DNA from: Tenebrio molitor
Lineage: Eukaryota; Arthropoda; Insecta; Coleoptera; Tenebrionidae
NCBI RefSeq assembly: GCF_963966145.1
Contig: NC_091053.1
Coordinates: 10,540,001 to 10,604,000 of the forward strand
DNA length: 64,000 nt
Direction of reading: 5' to 3'
This document shows positions 52,335-63,630 of this stretch, piece after piece (positions within the stretch are counted from its first letter, which is position 1; every line of letters begins with the position of its first letter). Made by a program: the position numbers and the translations under genes. Under the pieces are notes generated by a model. The model was not told the origin of the DNA, did not search any database, and worked only from the letters and a program-made list of their open reading frames with translations.

Positions 52335-52807
52335 CTATCCATGACATACTTCATACGAAGCCCATTTTAATGGAATTGGAATGGCCATAACATAGTTTAA
52401 TGAAGTTGGTCATGACTATCCACATAGACAAAATAAGAACATATAGAACGCAAACTCCCTATACATTTTTTAGGCACAAAGCGTTTACCGCAATCTCTTA
52501 TCCTGGTGAGGGTGCAAAATCACAGCCTACTGGATGAGTTTACCTTTCCTTTGATTTTTTTTTATCATCGCAAATTTTCACAACAAATTAAAACGCCAGC
52601 AATAGTTTCGATATTTTATTTTCAACCGTTTTTGATACAGTTCTGCTTCATTTTTATAAATATTATTCCTAAATGTTACCGTTCTCGTATCCTACCACTT
52701 AAAATTAAATTTTACACCTTAATGTAAATGTGGTTAAATGAATTATTTTACCAATAATTTCATCTTCAATTTTATTTTTAAGTGAACGAAAAATTAACAT
52801 TAGGTAC
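52335..52807. other. Spacer with one more copy of the P-like terminal motif
   Basis: The motif ggccataacatagtttaatg recurs at about 52383. No gene. The last four bases (gtac, 52804-52807) are the target duplication of the solo LTR. Confidence 0.45.
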
Positions 52808-54151
52808 TGTTACGATTTAAATCGCCGCGCGATTGTAAATCTTCGCGATTTTTCTAGAATGTTCTAGAATTCATCGCGACGGAAACGTACTCGGACTTCC
52901 GCCGAAAAATCTGCGCACAGAGGGGGTGGAAGCTATAAATCGGGGGAACCAGAGACAGAACGGGGATTTTTCACGACCTTTTGCCGGTGGTGTTGTCAGT
53001 GCCTGGGGAGAGTCAAGGGGACAGTGATCGAGTGAATTTGCAGGGCCGACGAGACGACGTAGTGGAGTTCACGAGGGCCGTTGGAGACGATTCGTCTAAG
53101 TACCACCGCCCACATCGCCAAGCGGATCACGGACTTCACTACGGAAGGTTCCAGACCGAACGCTTTTGCGGATCAGGATCTCGTCGAGTTCTGTCAGTCC
53201 AGGTCGTCCCCGGACTCACCGGAAGGTGCCGGATCTACCCACCAGCAAGTCCGGAGCAGTGGTGACACCCCAATTTTTACAGGCCGTAGCTTCTCAAAGA
53301 TTTCGGTTGTATTTTGTCACTCCGTCGAACTAATTGAGCGTTTGTATTTAACTATAGTCAAATTTCCATTGTCACTCATTATTTCGACGGGTGAAAAGTT
53401 CTATCAAATTCCTTTAATTTGTATATCGCGTTTAGGATTTATAATTTGTTCCACTGTTAAAGTTGCAGTTTTGTCATAAGGCGCGTCATTTCATTAATCG
53501 TACTAACTTAAGAAAAAATTTCCTTATCAAGTCCGTCGGGTTTTTATATTCACGAACGATTATCAATCCGTGAGTGACCTCGCCAGGAATTGTGTATCGC
53601 GCTCACCGAACGTTTTTTTTTGCGCGTGGTTCTTCACCGGTCCGTACCGGAGAAAAACATCTCAACTTCAATTTTTTTTTTTGGAGCGAAGGAAGACTTG
53701 GAGGACCTCCCCGCTTATGCGGGCGGCGTAGCCGAATAGCGACGTTACGTAGGACCAGTCGGCCTTCCTCCTTCGCTAAAGAAGGGATTTTTTTACTGTT
53801 TCGCCGGTACTCGTTCGTTGAATATCTGGGACCCGGAGGACCCTCCGAGGAGTTAGGTTATTCAATTTTGTACACGCCATAAAGGGCTAGTCAGGCTTCG
53901 TTGTTTTCTTTTTCATTTATATCATTATTTTCATTGTTGACATCTGAATAAACGATTAGTTGGAAGATTGTGTATCATTTCCCGTACTCCGGGCTGTTCT
54001 CACCAATTTCTCAGCTTCGGTCGGCGTTTCTCGTGGTTCGCATTGTAAACCGAGTCGAAGCCACGACTTGTTCGTTATACCCCTGAACATTCCGGATTTG
54101 TAACCGGTAACAGGGTTGCCCAGTTTCGGGAGCGTAATTTATAACGTAACA
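52808..54151 (+). repeat. Solo LTR, 1344 bp
   Basis: It begins tgttacgatttaaatcgccg and ends ataacgtaaca, with gtac on both sides (52804-52807 and 54152-54155). A promoter-like tataaatcggggga lies near 52935 and an AATAAA near 53950. Open frames inside are short and featureless. It is what remains after recombination between the two LTRs of a retrotransposon, probably Ty3/gypsy given the 4-bp duplication. Confidence 0.88.
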
Positions 54152-54358
54152 GTACTTATGTTTGAATTACCGTTAAAATTTTGCTTTTAATATTATGTTA
54201 CTGAATATAATTTTGAAAATATACTACTTATCATGGAAAATGCAACACCCAGAAATAGTGAATATTTTTTGATGAAACTTGGTACAGTAATTAGGTGTTA
54301 ACTAAAGATAAAATGATGAAAGTTTCAGTAACATTGGTCCATATGTTAAAAAGTTCTC

Positions 54359-55252
54359 TCAGTAATGGGTTGGACCGCCTCGAGATCCTCTACACTTGCG
54401 GACGCGCCGAGGCATACTTCTAATCAGATGGTTAATCTCGTCTTGGGGAACCGAATCCCAGGCAACTTGAATTTCATGTCTGAGTGCAGCCAAAGTCAAC
54501 GGAGGGTTGTGCAAATTCGTCAGTCTTCGACCCATCAAATCCCACACGTGCTCGATTGGGGATAGATCAGGAGATCTCGGAGACCATGGAAATAAATCCA
54601 CCTGAGAGTCATCTAGGAAGTCTCTACTAACGTTGGCAATATGCGGCCGCGCGTTATCTTGTTGAAATAGAGCATTATTTACTCTTCGAAAGTAAGGTAC
54701 CACAACAGGCCGCAAAACCTCCTGGACATAGCGAATTGCTGTCAGGTTTCCCTGTATAAAGACTAGACGAGACCTGCTTCCAAAACAAATTGCTCCCCAG
54801 ACCATTACACCAACAGTTCTTGCTACGGGCCTTTCAATAGAAAAAGCAAAATTGCGTCTTTCGCAACACAACACTAAATGTGGACGGTAGGATCGTATCC
54901 CAAATGATCTTATTCGCCTATAAATCGATGACATTGCAATTGGCCTTTCTACTGCGCGGTACCAAGCATTTGCTACCTCTCGAGTTGTCGAAAATCGATC
55001 TCTAAGGGCCAAAAATCTAAGATGGCGATCTTGTCGATCTGTAGTCCTCCTTCTTGGTCCAGTACCCCTTACTCGCTGATGTCTTCCTTCTTCAAACCAG
55101 GCATGACAACACCGTAACACAGTAGCCACATTTCGTCACACACGATGAGCGATTGCCCTATAGGAAAGACCTGCATCTCGCATTCCAATAATGCGGCCTC
55201 TTTCAAATTGAGTTACGTGCTGATAATGGGCTCGTCTTCGTACTGGAGGCAT
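54359..55252 (-). pseudogene. Tc1-type transposase pseudogene
   Basis: From the ATG at 55252 the frame runs through an N-terminal helix-turn-helix-like part (HVTQFERGRIIGMRDAGL) to a TGA at 55138-55136, then continues in frame to 54359. The catalytic D of QQDNARPH and the E of LSPIEHVWD are present. The first catalytic D (usually in a DESRF block) is missing, because an internal deletion joins RRNFAF to the segment before VMVWGAI. The element therefore cannot move itself. Confidence 0.85.
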
Positions 55253-55341
55253 AGTATAGCATTAACACACTTTAAATGCTGCGATATACTGAAGTTATTG
55301 ATGATAACTGATCCTCAACAATAAAAAGAAATGCATGTTCC

Positions 55342-55624
55342 TGTTGCGTTACACTTGGTTCACTAAGACGGGAACTGGACTGCTGAACTGAACTGCCGGG
55401 TGTGATGCTGGGGTGGAATTTGATTCCTCCTGGTGCCTCACAGAGCGGTAGTCGGGGGTTTGGGTCGCCATCTATCGGTGATTGCTGATGCTGGTGGAAG
55501 TTCCATTGGGATCGTCTAAGGCTCGTAGGCAGTAGCTGGTGATGCCATCTTCAGGCGATCGTTGGGAAATCTGCCGATAGATCTATTGGTGGTTGCAGTG
55601 ACTGGCTTCCAACAGGTCGCTACA
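55342..55624 (-). repeat. 3' LTR of the gypsy element (no MITE)
   Basis: This 283-bp LTR shows the empty site of the MITE that is in the other LTR. Confidence 0.93.
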
Positions 55625-55900
55625 TCACCCCCCTCCCAGCGGGATGGTCGCGGAAGCGAACAGGGCGTTGGATGTTGCGTCCAGATCGCGTTTGTTGGGT
55701 GTTGGTGTCTGTTGTGTTTGTTGCTGTGTTTGGTGGAGTGATGGTGGGTTGTGGTGGGTCTTCATTGACGACGTATGCGGGTTTGAGACGATCTGTCGAG
55801 ACGGAGGTCGGACGACCGTTGAGGAGCAGGCGGAAAGTTCTGTGATCACGGCGGAGAACTTTGTAGGGTCCGTCGTACGCCGGTTGAAGAGGAGGAAGCC
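55625..55900 (-). pseudogene. C-terminal end of gypsy pol, out of frame after a deletion
   Basis: A minus-strand frame different from the main pol frame encodes an integrase tail (VLRRDHRTFRLLLNG, then TRSGRNIQRPVRF) that runs to the polypurine tract. Between it and the main frame several hundred bases seem missing. Confidence 0.6.
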
Positions 55901-58461
55901 TTTAGTTGACGGTGGAGTCGCTCAACTAGTCCGTTGGCCGCTGGGTGATATGCGGTGGTACGGAACTGGGTAGTACCACATATCTTGTTGAGGCAGCGAA
56001 AGAGTTCGGATTCGAATTGGCGGCCCTGGTCGTTGGTGAGGCGAAGAGGCGTACCGAACCTGGAGATCCAGCCTGCTACAAATGTTTGTGCGACGGAAGC
56101 AGCGTCGATGTTGGTCAAGGGGAATGCTTCGGGCCACCTGGTGAAGCGGTCGATGCACGTCAGCAGATAGCGGTACCCGTTGGAAGGAGGTAGGGGGCCT
56201 ACTATGTCGACGTGCACGTGCTCGAAGCGGTGATTGGGGGGTGCGAAGCGTCCGATAGGAGGCGAATTGTGACGCCAAATCTTAGTTCGCTGGCATTGGG
56301 TGCATGTGCGGGTCCACTGGCGACAATCTCTCTTGATGTTGGGCCATACAAAACGATCTGTAACAAGCTTTGTAGTGGCACGAATGCCTGGATGAGAGAG
56401 ATTATGCAACGAGTTGAAGACGGGACGTCGGAGGGTTGGTGTGACAAAGGGACGTGGTTCACCGGTTGTTGTGTCACAATAGAGTGTCAGGTTGGTACCA
56501 GGGATAGTGATCTTTTCCAGACGGAGGCCTGTGTTGGCGTCTGGGCGAAGAAGTTCCTGCAGTTCGGCGTCGTTTTCTTGGGCCATGCTGAGGGCGCGGA
56601 AGTCGCCGGCTGAGGAGATGCTCCCAATGCGTGACAGGGTGTCGGCGGGGATGTTCTCGGGGCCTGGGACGTATCTGACATCTGTGGTAAATTGGCTGAT
56701 GAAGTCGAGATGGCGAAACTGACGCGGTGTACACTTCTCGGGTTTCTGTGCGAACGCGAACGTCAGTGGTTTGTGATCGGTGAGTATGAAGAATGTTTGG
56801 CCTTCCAGCATGTGACGAAAGTATTTGATCGCGGCGTACACGGCGTAGAGCTCGCGGTCGTAGGCACTGTACTTAGTCTGTGCTGGAGTTAGTTTCCTGG
56901 AGAAGAAGGCAAGCGGTTGCCAATCGTTGTTGACTCGCTGTTGGAGGCAGGCGCCGATACTGAAGTCGGAGGCGTCTGTAGAGAGGGCGAGGTCAACTCC
57001 AATGACGGGGTGTGCCAGGAGCGTGGCGGTGGAGAGACTTTGTTTGCAGTCTGTAAATGCTTGTGCCATCTCTGGGGTCCAGTTGATCGTTGCTTTGCTT
57101 TTCGTTTTTGGAGTGAGAACGGCGTGAAGAGGAGCTTGGAGACTAGCTGCTTTCGGGATAAAGTTCCGATAAAAGTTTATTAGTCCCAAGAATTGTCGTA
57201 ACTGTTTCGCTGTTTCCAGTCGCGGGAAGTTTGTGATCGCGTCGGTTTTTTCGGGCGTCGGTCGGATGCCACTCGCGGAAACGATGTGTCCAAGAAATCG
57301 GATTTCGCGTTGGCCGAACACGCACTTGTTACAGTTTATGAGGATGTTGAAGCTTGCGAGTCTTTCACACACAGTACGGAGGTGTTTTAGGTGCTCTTCC
57401 TCGTTTTTGGATGCGACGAGGATGTCGTCTATGTACACATAGCAAAATTCCAGGCCGCGTAGAACGGTGTGCATGAAGCGCTGGAACGTTTGTGCAGCGT
57501 TGCGGAGGCCGAAGGACATATACATGAATTCGTACAGTCCGAACGGTGTCGTGATTGCTGTTTTCGGGATGTCTTCGGGTGCGATTGGGATCTGGTTGAA
57601 AGCGCGCACCAGATCAATCGTCGAGAAGATGGTGCAGTCAGCAAGGTTTTGAGAAAAGTCTTGAATGCGCGGCACGGGATACTGGTCGGGTATGGTGCGT
57701 GCGTTGAGGGTGCGGTAGTCGCCGCAGGGTCGCCAAGAGGAGTCTTTTTTGGGTGCTAGGTGTAGCGGTGAAGACCATGGGCTTGCTGAGGGGCGGATGA
57801 TGCCGTCATTGAGTAGTGCCTGAAATTCTGTCTTGGCTATCTGCAGTTTGTGTGGGTCCATTCGTCGAGTCTTACAAGAGATAGGAGGTCATGGCGTGGT
57901 GCGAATGTGATGCACGGTGTCATGTTTGAGGATGGTTCTGGTTTGCTGTGGGTTGGTTAGTTGCGGAAATTCTTTGAGCAGGCGGAGATATATTGAATCA
58001 GTGACCGCAAGGAGACGTGGAGGATTGGTCGCGGTTATGGTAGAGACGGTACGGACACTGAGGGACGTCTGGGTATCGATTAACCGTTTGTTGCGGGGGT
58101 CGATCACTAGGTTGAAGTGGCTCAGGAAGTCCATTCCGATGATTGCGTGTGTGACCGCGGCTACAATGAATTTCCAGGTAAATTGTCGTCGTACACCTAA
58201 GTTGAGATCCATGGCTCGAAAACCAAAAGTTGTAATGGTGGAGCCGTTTGCGGCGTGTAGATGGAACTCGGTTGCGGCGGGACGGTAGCGTAGCTTGTTG
58301 ACGGGGTAAACAGATATTTCGGCACCGGTGTCCACCAGGAATCGCTCTTTTGTGGCGACGTCGACTACGAAAAGGCGGCGTTGCTGGGGTACCGGACCAA
58401 TTGCCGCCGTGAGTGGTCCAGTACTTAGTTTTCCGTTTGGTAGGAACAAGGCTGGGTGCAT
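55846..58461 (-). pseudogene. pol: Gypsy Pol (protease, RT, RNase H, integrase) with one in-frame stop
   Basis: The frame starts at 58461, overlapping gag by 37 bp. The protease has an intact VDTGAE site. A TGA at 57888-57890 interrupts the frame just before RT. RT motifs are CGDYRTLNART, STIDLVRAFNQIP and YIDDIL; RNase H begins LSTDASDFSIGA; the integrase has a HHCC finger (HNLSHPG...CTQCQRTK), D in VHVDIVGPL, D in TNDQGRQF and E in GLVERLHRQ. The frame ends at 55846 because of a deletion in the integrase C-terminus. Confidence 0.9.
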
Positions 58462-59213
58462 TTGGTCGCTTTCCCCTTGAAGCGGTTGTGGTACCAGCAG
58501 ATTGTGTTTTCTGGTTTGTCTTGTTGTGCTGCTGGTCGTGCTGGTGATTGGTTACGGCGCTGCTGGCGGTTGCATGCTTTGCGGAGCTCGGCTACTTCTT
58601 TACGTAGTTGCGCGAGTTCTTTGCTAAGGTCGGTTGATGTTGCTGCTATTTGAGTGGCGTCAATGTGTGGCGCAGTGGGCAACATCTCGTGGACCTTGTC
58701 TGCGAGTTCAGCGAGCTTGTCCAGGGTGGAGTCCGTCTGTGTGGTCAAGATCACCTGAGTTTGGTGCGGCAGGCGATTTGTCCACAGGGATCGCAGAAGG
58801 TTCTCTGGTACTGTCGCTAGGCTTCGGAGGTGCCGTAAAAATTCAGAGGGCTTGCGGTCCCCTAGGTCTTCTCGTTGAAGAAGTTGTTGAATGCGTTGCT
58901 CTTCAGAGCTCGACAGGCGGGATATTAAGGCTGTCTTGAGTGCTTCGTACTTGTCGCTCCTAGGTGGTGTTTGCAGAATGTCGCGGACGACTTGTGCGTT
59001 CCGGAAGTCAAGGTTGGAGACCACGTAGTGGAACTTGGTGGTGTCGGCCGTGACGTTAGCTAGTGCTAGTTGGCTTTCAAGATGCGAGAACCAGAGTGCG
59101 GGCTCGTTACTCCAAAATGGTGGGACTCGAACTGTGACGCGGTCTACCTCAGGGTTGCGGAGCGCAGGGGCCTCAGTCTGCACGGAAGCTGTGGATTCGC
59201 CGTTGTTGGGCAT
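58425..59213 (-). CDS. gag: Gypsy Gag
   Basis: This is the complete copy of the gag described at 128-916, with the start at MPNNGEST (59213), a coiled-coil segment before the end and the CWYHNRFKGKATKC motif. It is followed by pol in another frame. Confidence 0.83.
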   Translation of the reverse strand: MPNNGESTASVQTEAPALRNPEVDRVTVRVPPFWSNEPALWFSHLESQLALANVTADTTKFHYVVSNLDFRNAQVVRDILQTPPRSDKYEALKTALISRLSSSEEQRIQQLLQREDLGDRKPSEFLRHLRSLATVPENLLRSLWTNRLPHQTQVILTTQTDSTLDKLAELADKVHEMLPTAPHIDATQIAATSTDLSKELAQLRKEVAELRKACNRQQRRNQSPARPAAQQDKPENTICWYHNRFKGKATKCTQPCSYQTEN

Positions 59214-59532
59214 GGTGCGCAGTCCAGGAGTCAAAAGTTGGTAATCACCACACAACACTCGCGAATGGTAACTACGTTGGCAGACTGGACTGACACTACT
59301 GGGGGCACTTGGGAGCCACTGAGCACTTCTGGGGGTACTTGGGTACACTGAGCACTTCTGGGGGTACTTGGGTACACTGAGCACTTCTGGGGGTACTTGG
59401 GTACACTGAGCACTTCTGGGGGTACTTGGGTACACTAGGGAGCACTGAGCACTGGGGTACACTGACTCACAACTGAAGCACTGGAAGACACTACTGAATC
59501 ACTACTGGAGCACTGTTTCTCGGGGTCACCAC

Positions 59533-60134
59533 TGTTGCGTTACACTTGGTTCACTAAGACGGGAACTGGACTGCTGAACTGAACTGCCGGGTGTGATGCT
59601 GGGGTGGAATTTGATTCCTCCTGGTGCCTCACAGAGCGGTAGTCGGTAAGGTCACTAAATCAACACACTACGTGTTAAGGTAGCGCCATTAGTGATTTTA
59701 TATATCTATCCTTGTCGCACAATAAACTCAATCTGGGGATAAACAATACAGAGCCACGTTTGAAAATGTATAGTGTCACTAAAGACTGTTGTCATTTTGC
59801 CAACCTAATTTCTCTGAAACTGATGTCTTCCTCGTCGCACTTACGACATTTGCATTTATTATCTTTGTTCCACAATAAACTCACGCCAGGAATGTAATGG
59901 CGCTACCTTAACACGTAGTGTGTTGATTTAGTGACCTTAGTAGTCGGGGGTTTGGGTCGCCATCTATCGGTGATTGCTGATGCTGGTGGAAGTTCCATTG
60001 GGATCGTCTAAGGCTCGTAGGCAGTAGCTGGTGATGCCATCTTCAGGCGATCGTTGGGAAATCTGCCGATAGATCTATTGGTGGTTGCGGATGTATTGTT
60101 GGTTGCAGTGACTGGCTTCCAACAGGTCGCTACA
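59533..60134 (-). repeat. 5' LTR of the gypsy element, carrying a MITE
   Basis: It is the 283-bp LTR plus the MITE (59647-59939), its 8-bp duplication and an 18-bp segment (ggatgtattgttggttgc) that is a partial local duplication. Confidence 0.93.
59647..59939. mobile_element. MITE in the right LTR copy
   Basis: Same element as 1350-1642, with gtagtcgg on both sides. A few substitutions separate the two (for example aaactaaattc against aacctaatttc). Confidence 0.92.
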
Positions 60135-60295
60135 TTCCGATAAGAATAATCCAAAAGATATGGGTATTTTCTTCAGGTATTTCTTTCAAATTATCATCAT
60201 TTTATCTTTAGTGAACACCTAATTACTGTACCAAGTTTCATCAAAAAATATTCACTATTTCTAGGTGTTGCATTTTCCATGATAAGTAGTACGGT

Positions 60296-60396
60296 GCGAT
60301 CAATTAAAAAATAAATCGAGTCGGCGTGTTACCTATGGCAACCCATGCTATAGCATAGGCTCCAAAGCAAACACGATTTATTTTTTAAATGATCGC
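60296..60396. repeat. Short palindromic MITE, right copy
   Basis: Same as 1999-2099. Confidence 0.6.
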
Positions 60397-60867
60397 TCGG
60401 TATATTATGAATCTTATTAACATTTTTTACAAACTCTAAAAAACTCACTTGCCACTTTCTGCTAAATTTTAGTATACATACATCCAAAAATCCATCCAAT
60501 GTTTTCATTCATTTTTTTTTTTTATGAAAGAAAGTGCTGTTTTTTTAATCAAATTTTTTTTCTAAAGTAGGTACATATTGCGTAAGTGTAGGACTGCTTC
60601 CTGCCAAAATTTTGTGTGCCCCGGATTTTTCTAAACTCCACAAGCAAGAGGTTTCTCGCAACGTGGGCGAAATGTCCCTCCCTCCAGATTATTATCAAAA
60701 AGTTTGTCAAAAAAGTTATTGTTTTTGCAGTTCCCAAGTCTTCATCATTTAGGTTTGTTCTACCTGCTAGTTAAAATATATTATTAGATTATTAACAACA
60801 ATTGTTATTAGAAATTACCACAGTTAACTAATAGCGTGATAGTTGAATTAATAATGATTATGACGAC
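60397..60867. other. Non-coding part of the P-like debris
   Basis: Same as 2100-2537. No gene is seen. Confidence 0.45.
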
Positions 60868-61182
60868 TCAAAACTTGAGTTGCATAGGACATCTTTTGGA
60901 TCTTATCTGCATGTCCGTAATTTTGTGGAGGGCTCTTAATTCGCCCCACGCTGAATCATAAAGATAAACCTTCACTATGTGGTCCAATTTCACACTTAAA
61001 ATTTCTTGGTTTACTTCCCAAACCAAATCTTTTGTTATCCTATAATTTCTAATTCCTTTAATAAGATATGGTGTATCAAATAATGGTGTAATCTCTTGGT
61101 CTTGAAGTATTATTTTTCTTTCAATTTGTTGACTGTTTTCTATATACATTTTGCTTGATTCTCTCAACAACAAATTTAGCAA
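60868..61182 (-). pseudogene. P-element-like transposase fragment (right copy, longer)
   Basis: The 104-residue frame has ITPLFDTPYLIKGIRNY, VWEVNQEILSVKLDHIV and GELRALHKITDMQI. This fits the RNase H-like catalytic region of P-element/THAP9 transposases (a FD-x-PHL-x-KG-x-RN motif followed by a W-x-x-I or H-I-V spacer). The left copy lacks about 225 bp of it, between two short attttg repeats. It is followed on both sides by non-coding sequence. Confidence 0.55.
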
Positions 61183-61825
61183 TCTTAGCAGCGGTACTAC
61201 ATTATTTGTGAACGTGACACAGCCTCATTTTGAATTACAAGATAGTGACATAAAGATTGACACTGCTTTGACTGATTTTTAGATTATTGAGATTACTTTG
61301 AGTTTAAATTTTTGACTTTTTAAAACATTTGCGCCCTCTTGCGGTGTGGTGAGGGTGCGCTAAACGATTTTCCAAAAATTTATTAGGGACTTTTCATTCT
61401 ATAGTATTTTATTTTCTCTATGACTATCCATAACATACTTCATACGAAGCGCATTTTAATGGAATTGGAATGGCCATAACATAGTTTAATGAAGTTGGTC
61501 ATGGTAGTTCATGGCACTGACCTCTATAGAGGTCAGTGGTTCATGGTTTGCTTTCTAGGAACACTTTTATTTTGAAATTGAAACGGCCATGTATACACGT
61601 CTAGTGTATATCGATACAGTTGGCCATGCCTCTACACGTAGTGTGTTGATCTAGTTACCTTAGGGATATCGTGTTAGTAGCGCCATCTTACGGGTGGTAG
61701 TATTACAAATAGATCACGATTATAAAGAACGTAAAGGTCTCTTTTAATAATAAAATGTGTACAAAATTGTTGTTAAACAAAATAAAAATAACGATATATT
61801 AAAAGTACGATATAGAATTAAGAAT
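61183..61825. repeat. P-like terminal repeats and spacer, right copy
   Basis: The motif ggccataacatagtttaatg is at about 61468. A 42-bp palindromic segment (cactgacctctatagaggtc) at about 61503-61545 is absent from the left copy. No gene. Confidence 0.55.
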
Positions 61826-63630
61826 TCAGGGAAAAGAATCCAACCACGAATCAACGGAGTATAAGTTTCTTTTGTCAAAAAGAGATGTGGAACTTGTTGA
61901 TGCCAGTGTATTAGTTTTTTCTAACACAGGACTTGCATCTTGTGTTCCTGAACCACCCTTCCCTGAAATATCAACGCCACAATTGTAAACAGAAATATTT
62001 TTTTTTTATAATTTACCATTTCTAGACTTCAAATCCAAACTCTTGGCCCTTTTCCTAGATGGGTTTTTGGACAATCTTTTACATGCTTGACTACTCTGTC
62101 TACTTTTATTTACTACAGTGCCCAAAGTGACATTTTCTTGTGATGAAGTTGGTACTGTAGAATTTAAGGAAGCCTTGCCACTATTCCTACCTGAATATAC
62201 ATAGTGAGACAATAATCCTCCACATCTTTATGCTTATACCTCTCTTGCTGGAAATACCACATGAACTCCTAGATTTTCTTTTCACTGTTCTTTGCTTTGC
62301 ACTCAGTGATTTATTTAATCTTTCTGGTAATGGTGTAAATGTTGCAGCTGCTAACTTTAAATCAACATACTCCAACCTATCACTAAACACTTCTCTATCT
62401 AATTAAAAAAAAAGTAGTGAAAATAAAACAGTGTGTATATTTTACCATCGATTTGTAAACGCTGTGACCTCCTTGGTTCTGATTTACCCAAACTCTTCTC
62501 TGGAGGTTTAGTATTTTCTTGATCATCTGTATTTAGTTCTACTTCTGTACTGGAACATTGATTATCACTTTTTCCATTAGAAACTACTTTTTTCTTTGCT
62601 TTTACACATCTTTTTTTTAATTTTTTCAATTCTGAACTATTATTAACTTCATGAATCTGTGTTTGTGAAGGTGTGTCATCGATACCAAGAGAACCATTAT
62701 GTTTTTGAATATTATCACTTTTCAATACTTCATCTAATAAAAAAATATGTAGTTAAAATAAAACAGTGTGTACATTTTACCCTTGATTTGTAAGCGCTGT
62801 GACCTCCTCAGTTCTGATTTATCCAAACCAAATCTCTCCTCTAGAGTTTCAATATTTGCTTCATCATCTATATTTAATTCTGCTTGTGTACTGGAATATT
62901 GGTTATCCTTTTTTCCTCTAAAAACTACTTTCTTCTTTGCTTTTACACCTCTTTTTTTTAATTTCTTCAATTCTGAACCATTATTATCTTTATGAACCTG
63001 TGTTTGTGAAGGTTTGTTACCAATATGCCTTCTAAGATTTTCACTTTTAAATAAACTGTAGCTTTTTATTAAAACAATTTTAACCATTGCTATGTTATTT
63101 TTGTACCATTTACCATGAACACCTGAAAAAATTGTTAACAGTAAGAAGTCAGCATTTCTGCATGTTATACCATCAATTAAAGTCTCTGAATACTTTTCAA
63201 TTCTATTCAGCATTCCTAGCATAAAAATAAAAGATTCTTTTGGAGTTAGATCTGTATCTTCCACTTGTTCAAAAGTCATATCTTCATAAACACGGTCTTC
63301 ATTGTTGTTACCTGGATCAACCTGTGTGTTTTCGAAGTCATGATCTCTTTGATTATTTAATCTACCACCAGTTTGATTATTTGCTTGATCTGGACGATTT
63401 GCCAGGTCCAGTAAAAACTCACTTGAAGATACATCATTTGGGTTGTCTTCATTATTTGGGTGAAGAGCTATGACATCAAAGTGATGATTATTTAATCGAG
63501 AACCAGTTTGAGAAGTTCCTTGATCCAGTGAAAATTCACTTAAATCCGAACTGTCGCGAAGTGTTACAATACGACTGTGGCGATTTAATTGGGGAGACAG
63601 ACTATCGTTCGATTTGCTCCAATCGTTCAT
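61826..63630 (-). CDS. Multi-exon gene with RRSQRLQ exons, right copy, one exon fewer
   Basis: Same gene as 3258-5278, with the start at 63630. The separate repeat exon at 4374-4213 is missing: the exon beginning in KDNQYSSTQ here ends in the RRSQRLQIKG sequence that in the left copy belongs to that missing exon. The join lies in the shared word ctgtgacctcct, so it arose by recombination between repeated exons and keeps the frame and splice site. Confidence 0.6.

Larger units (their letters stand above)
55342..60134 (-). mobile_element. Young Ty3/gypsy retrotransposon on the minus strand
   Basis: LTRs lie at 55342-55624 and 59533-60134, TSD ttcc at 55338-55341 and 60135-60138. Apart from the MITE and an 18-bp segment in the right LTR the two LTRs look identical, so the insertion is recent. 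A polypurine tract (gggaggggggtga on the minus strand) adjoins the left LTR. Gag, protease, RT, RNase H and part of integrase are present; an internal deletion has removed the end of integrase. Confidence 0.95.
54224..60289 (-). mobile_element. Tc1-type transposon interrupted by a gypsy element
   Basis: The ends ctacttatcatggaaaatgc and its inverse lie at 54224 and 60289, with TA on both sides. The inverted ends are about 75 bp. A transposase pseudogene fills the left part. The gypsy element occupies 55342-60134 and has the target duplication ttcc. Confidence 0.9.

Noticed and set aside
52981..53882. Open frames in the solo LTR
   Set aside because: They overlap each other in several frames, as expected of GC-richer LTR DNA, and have no domain.
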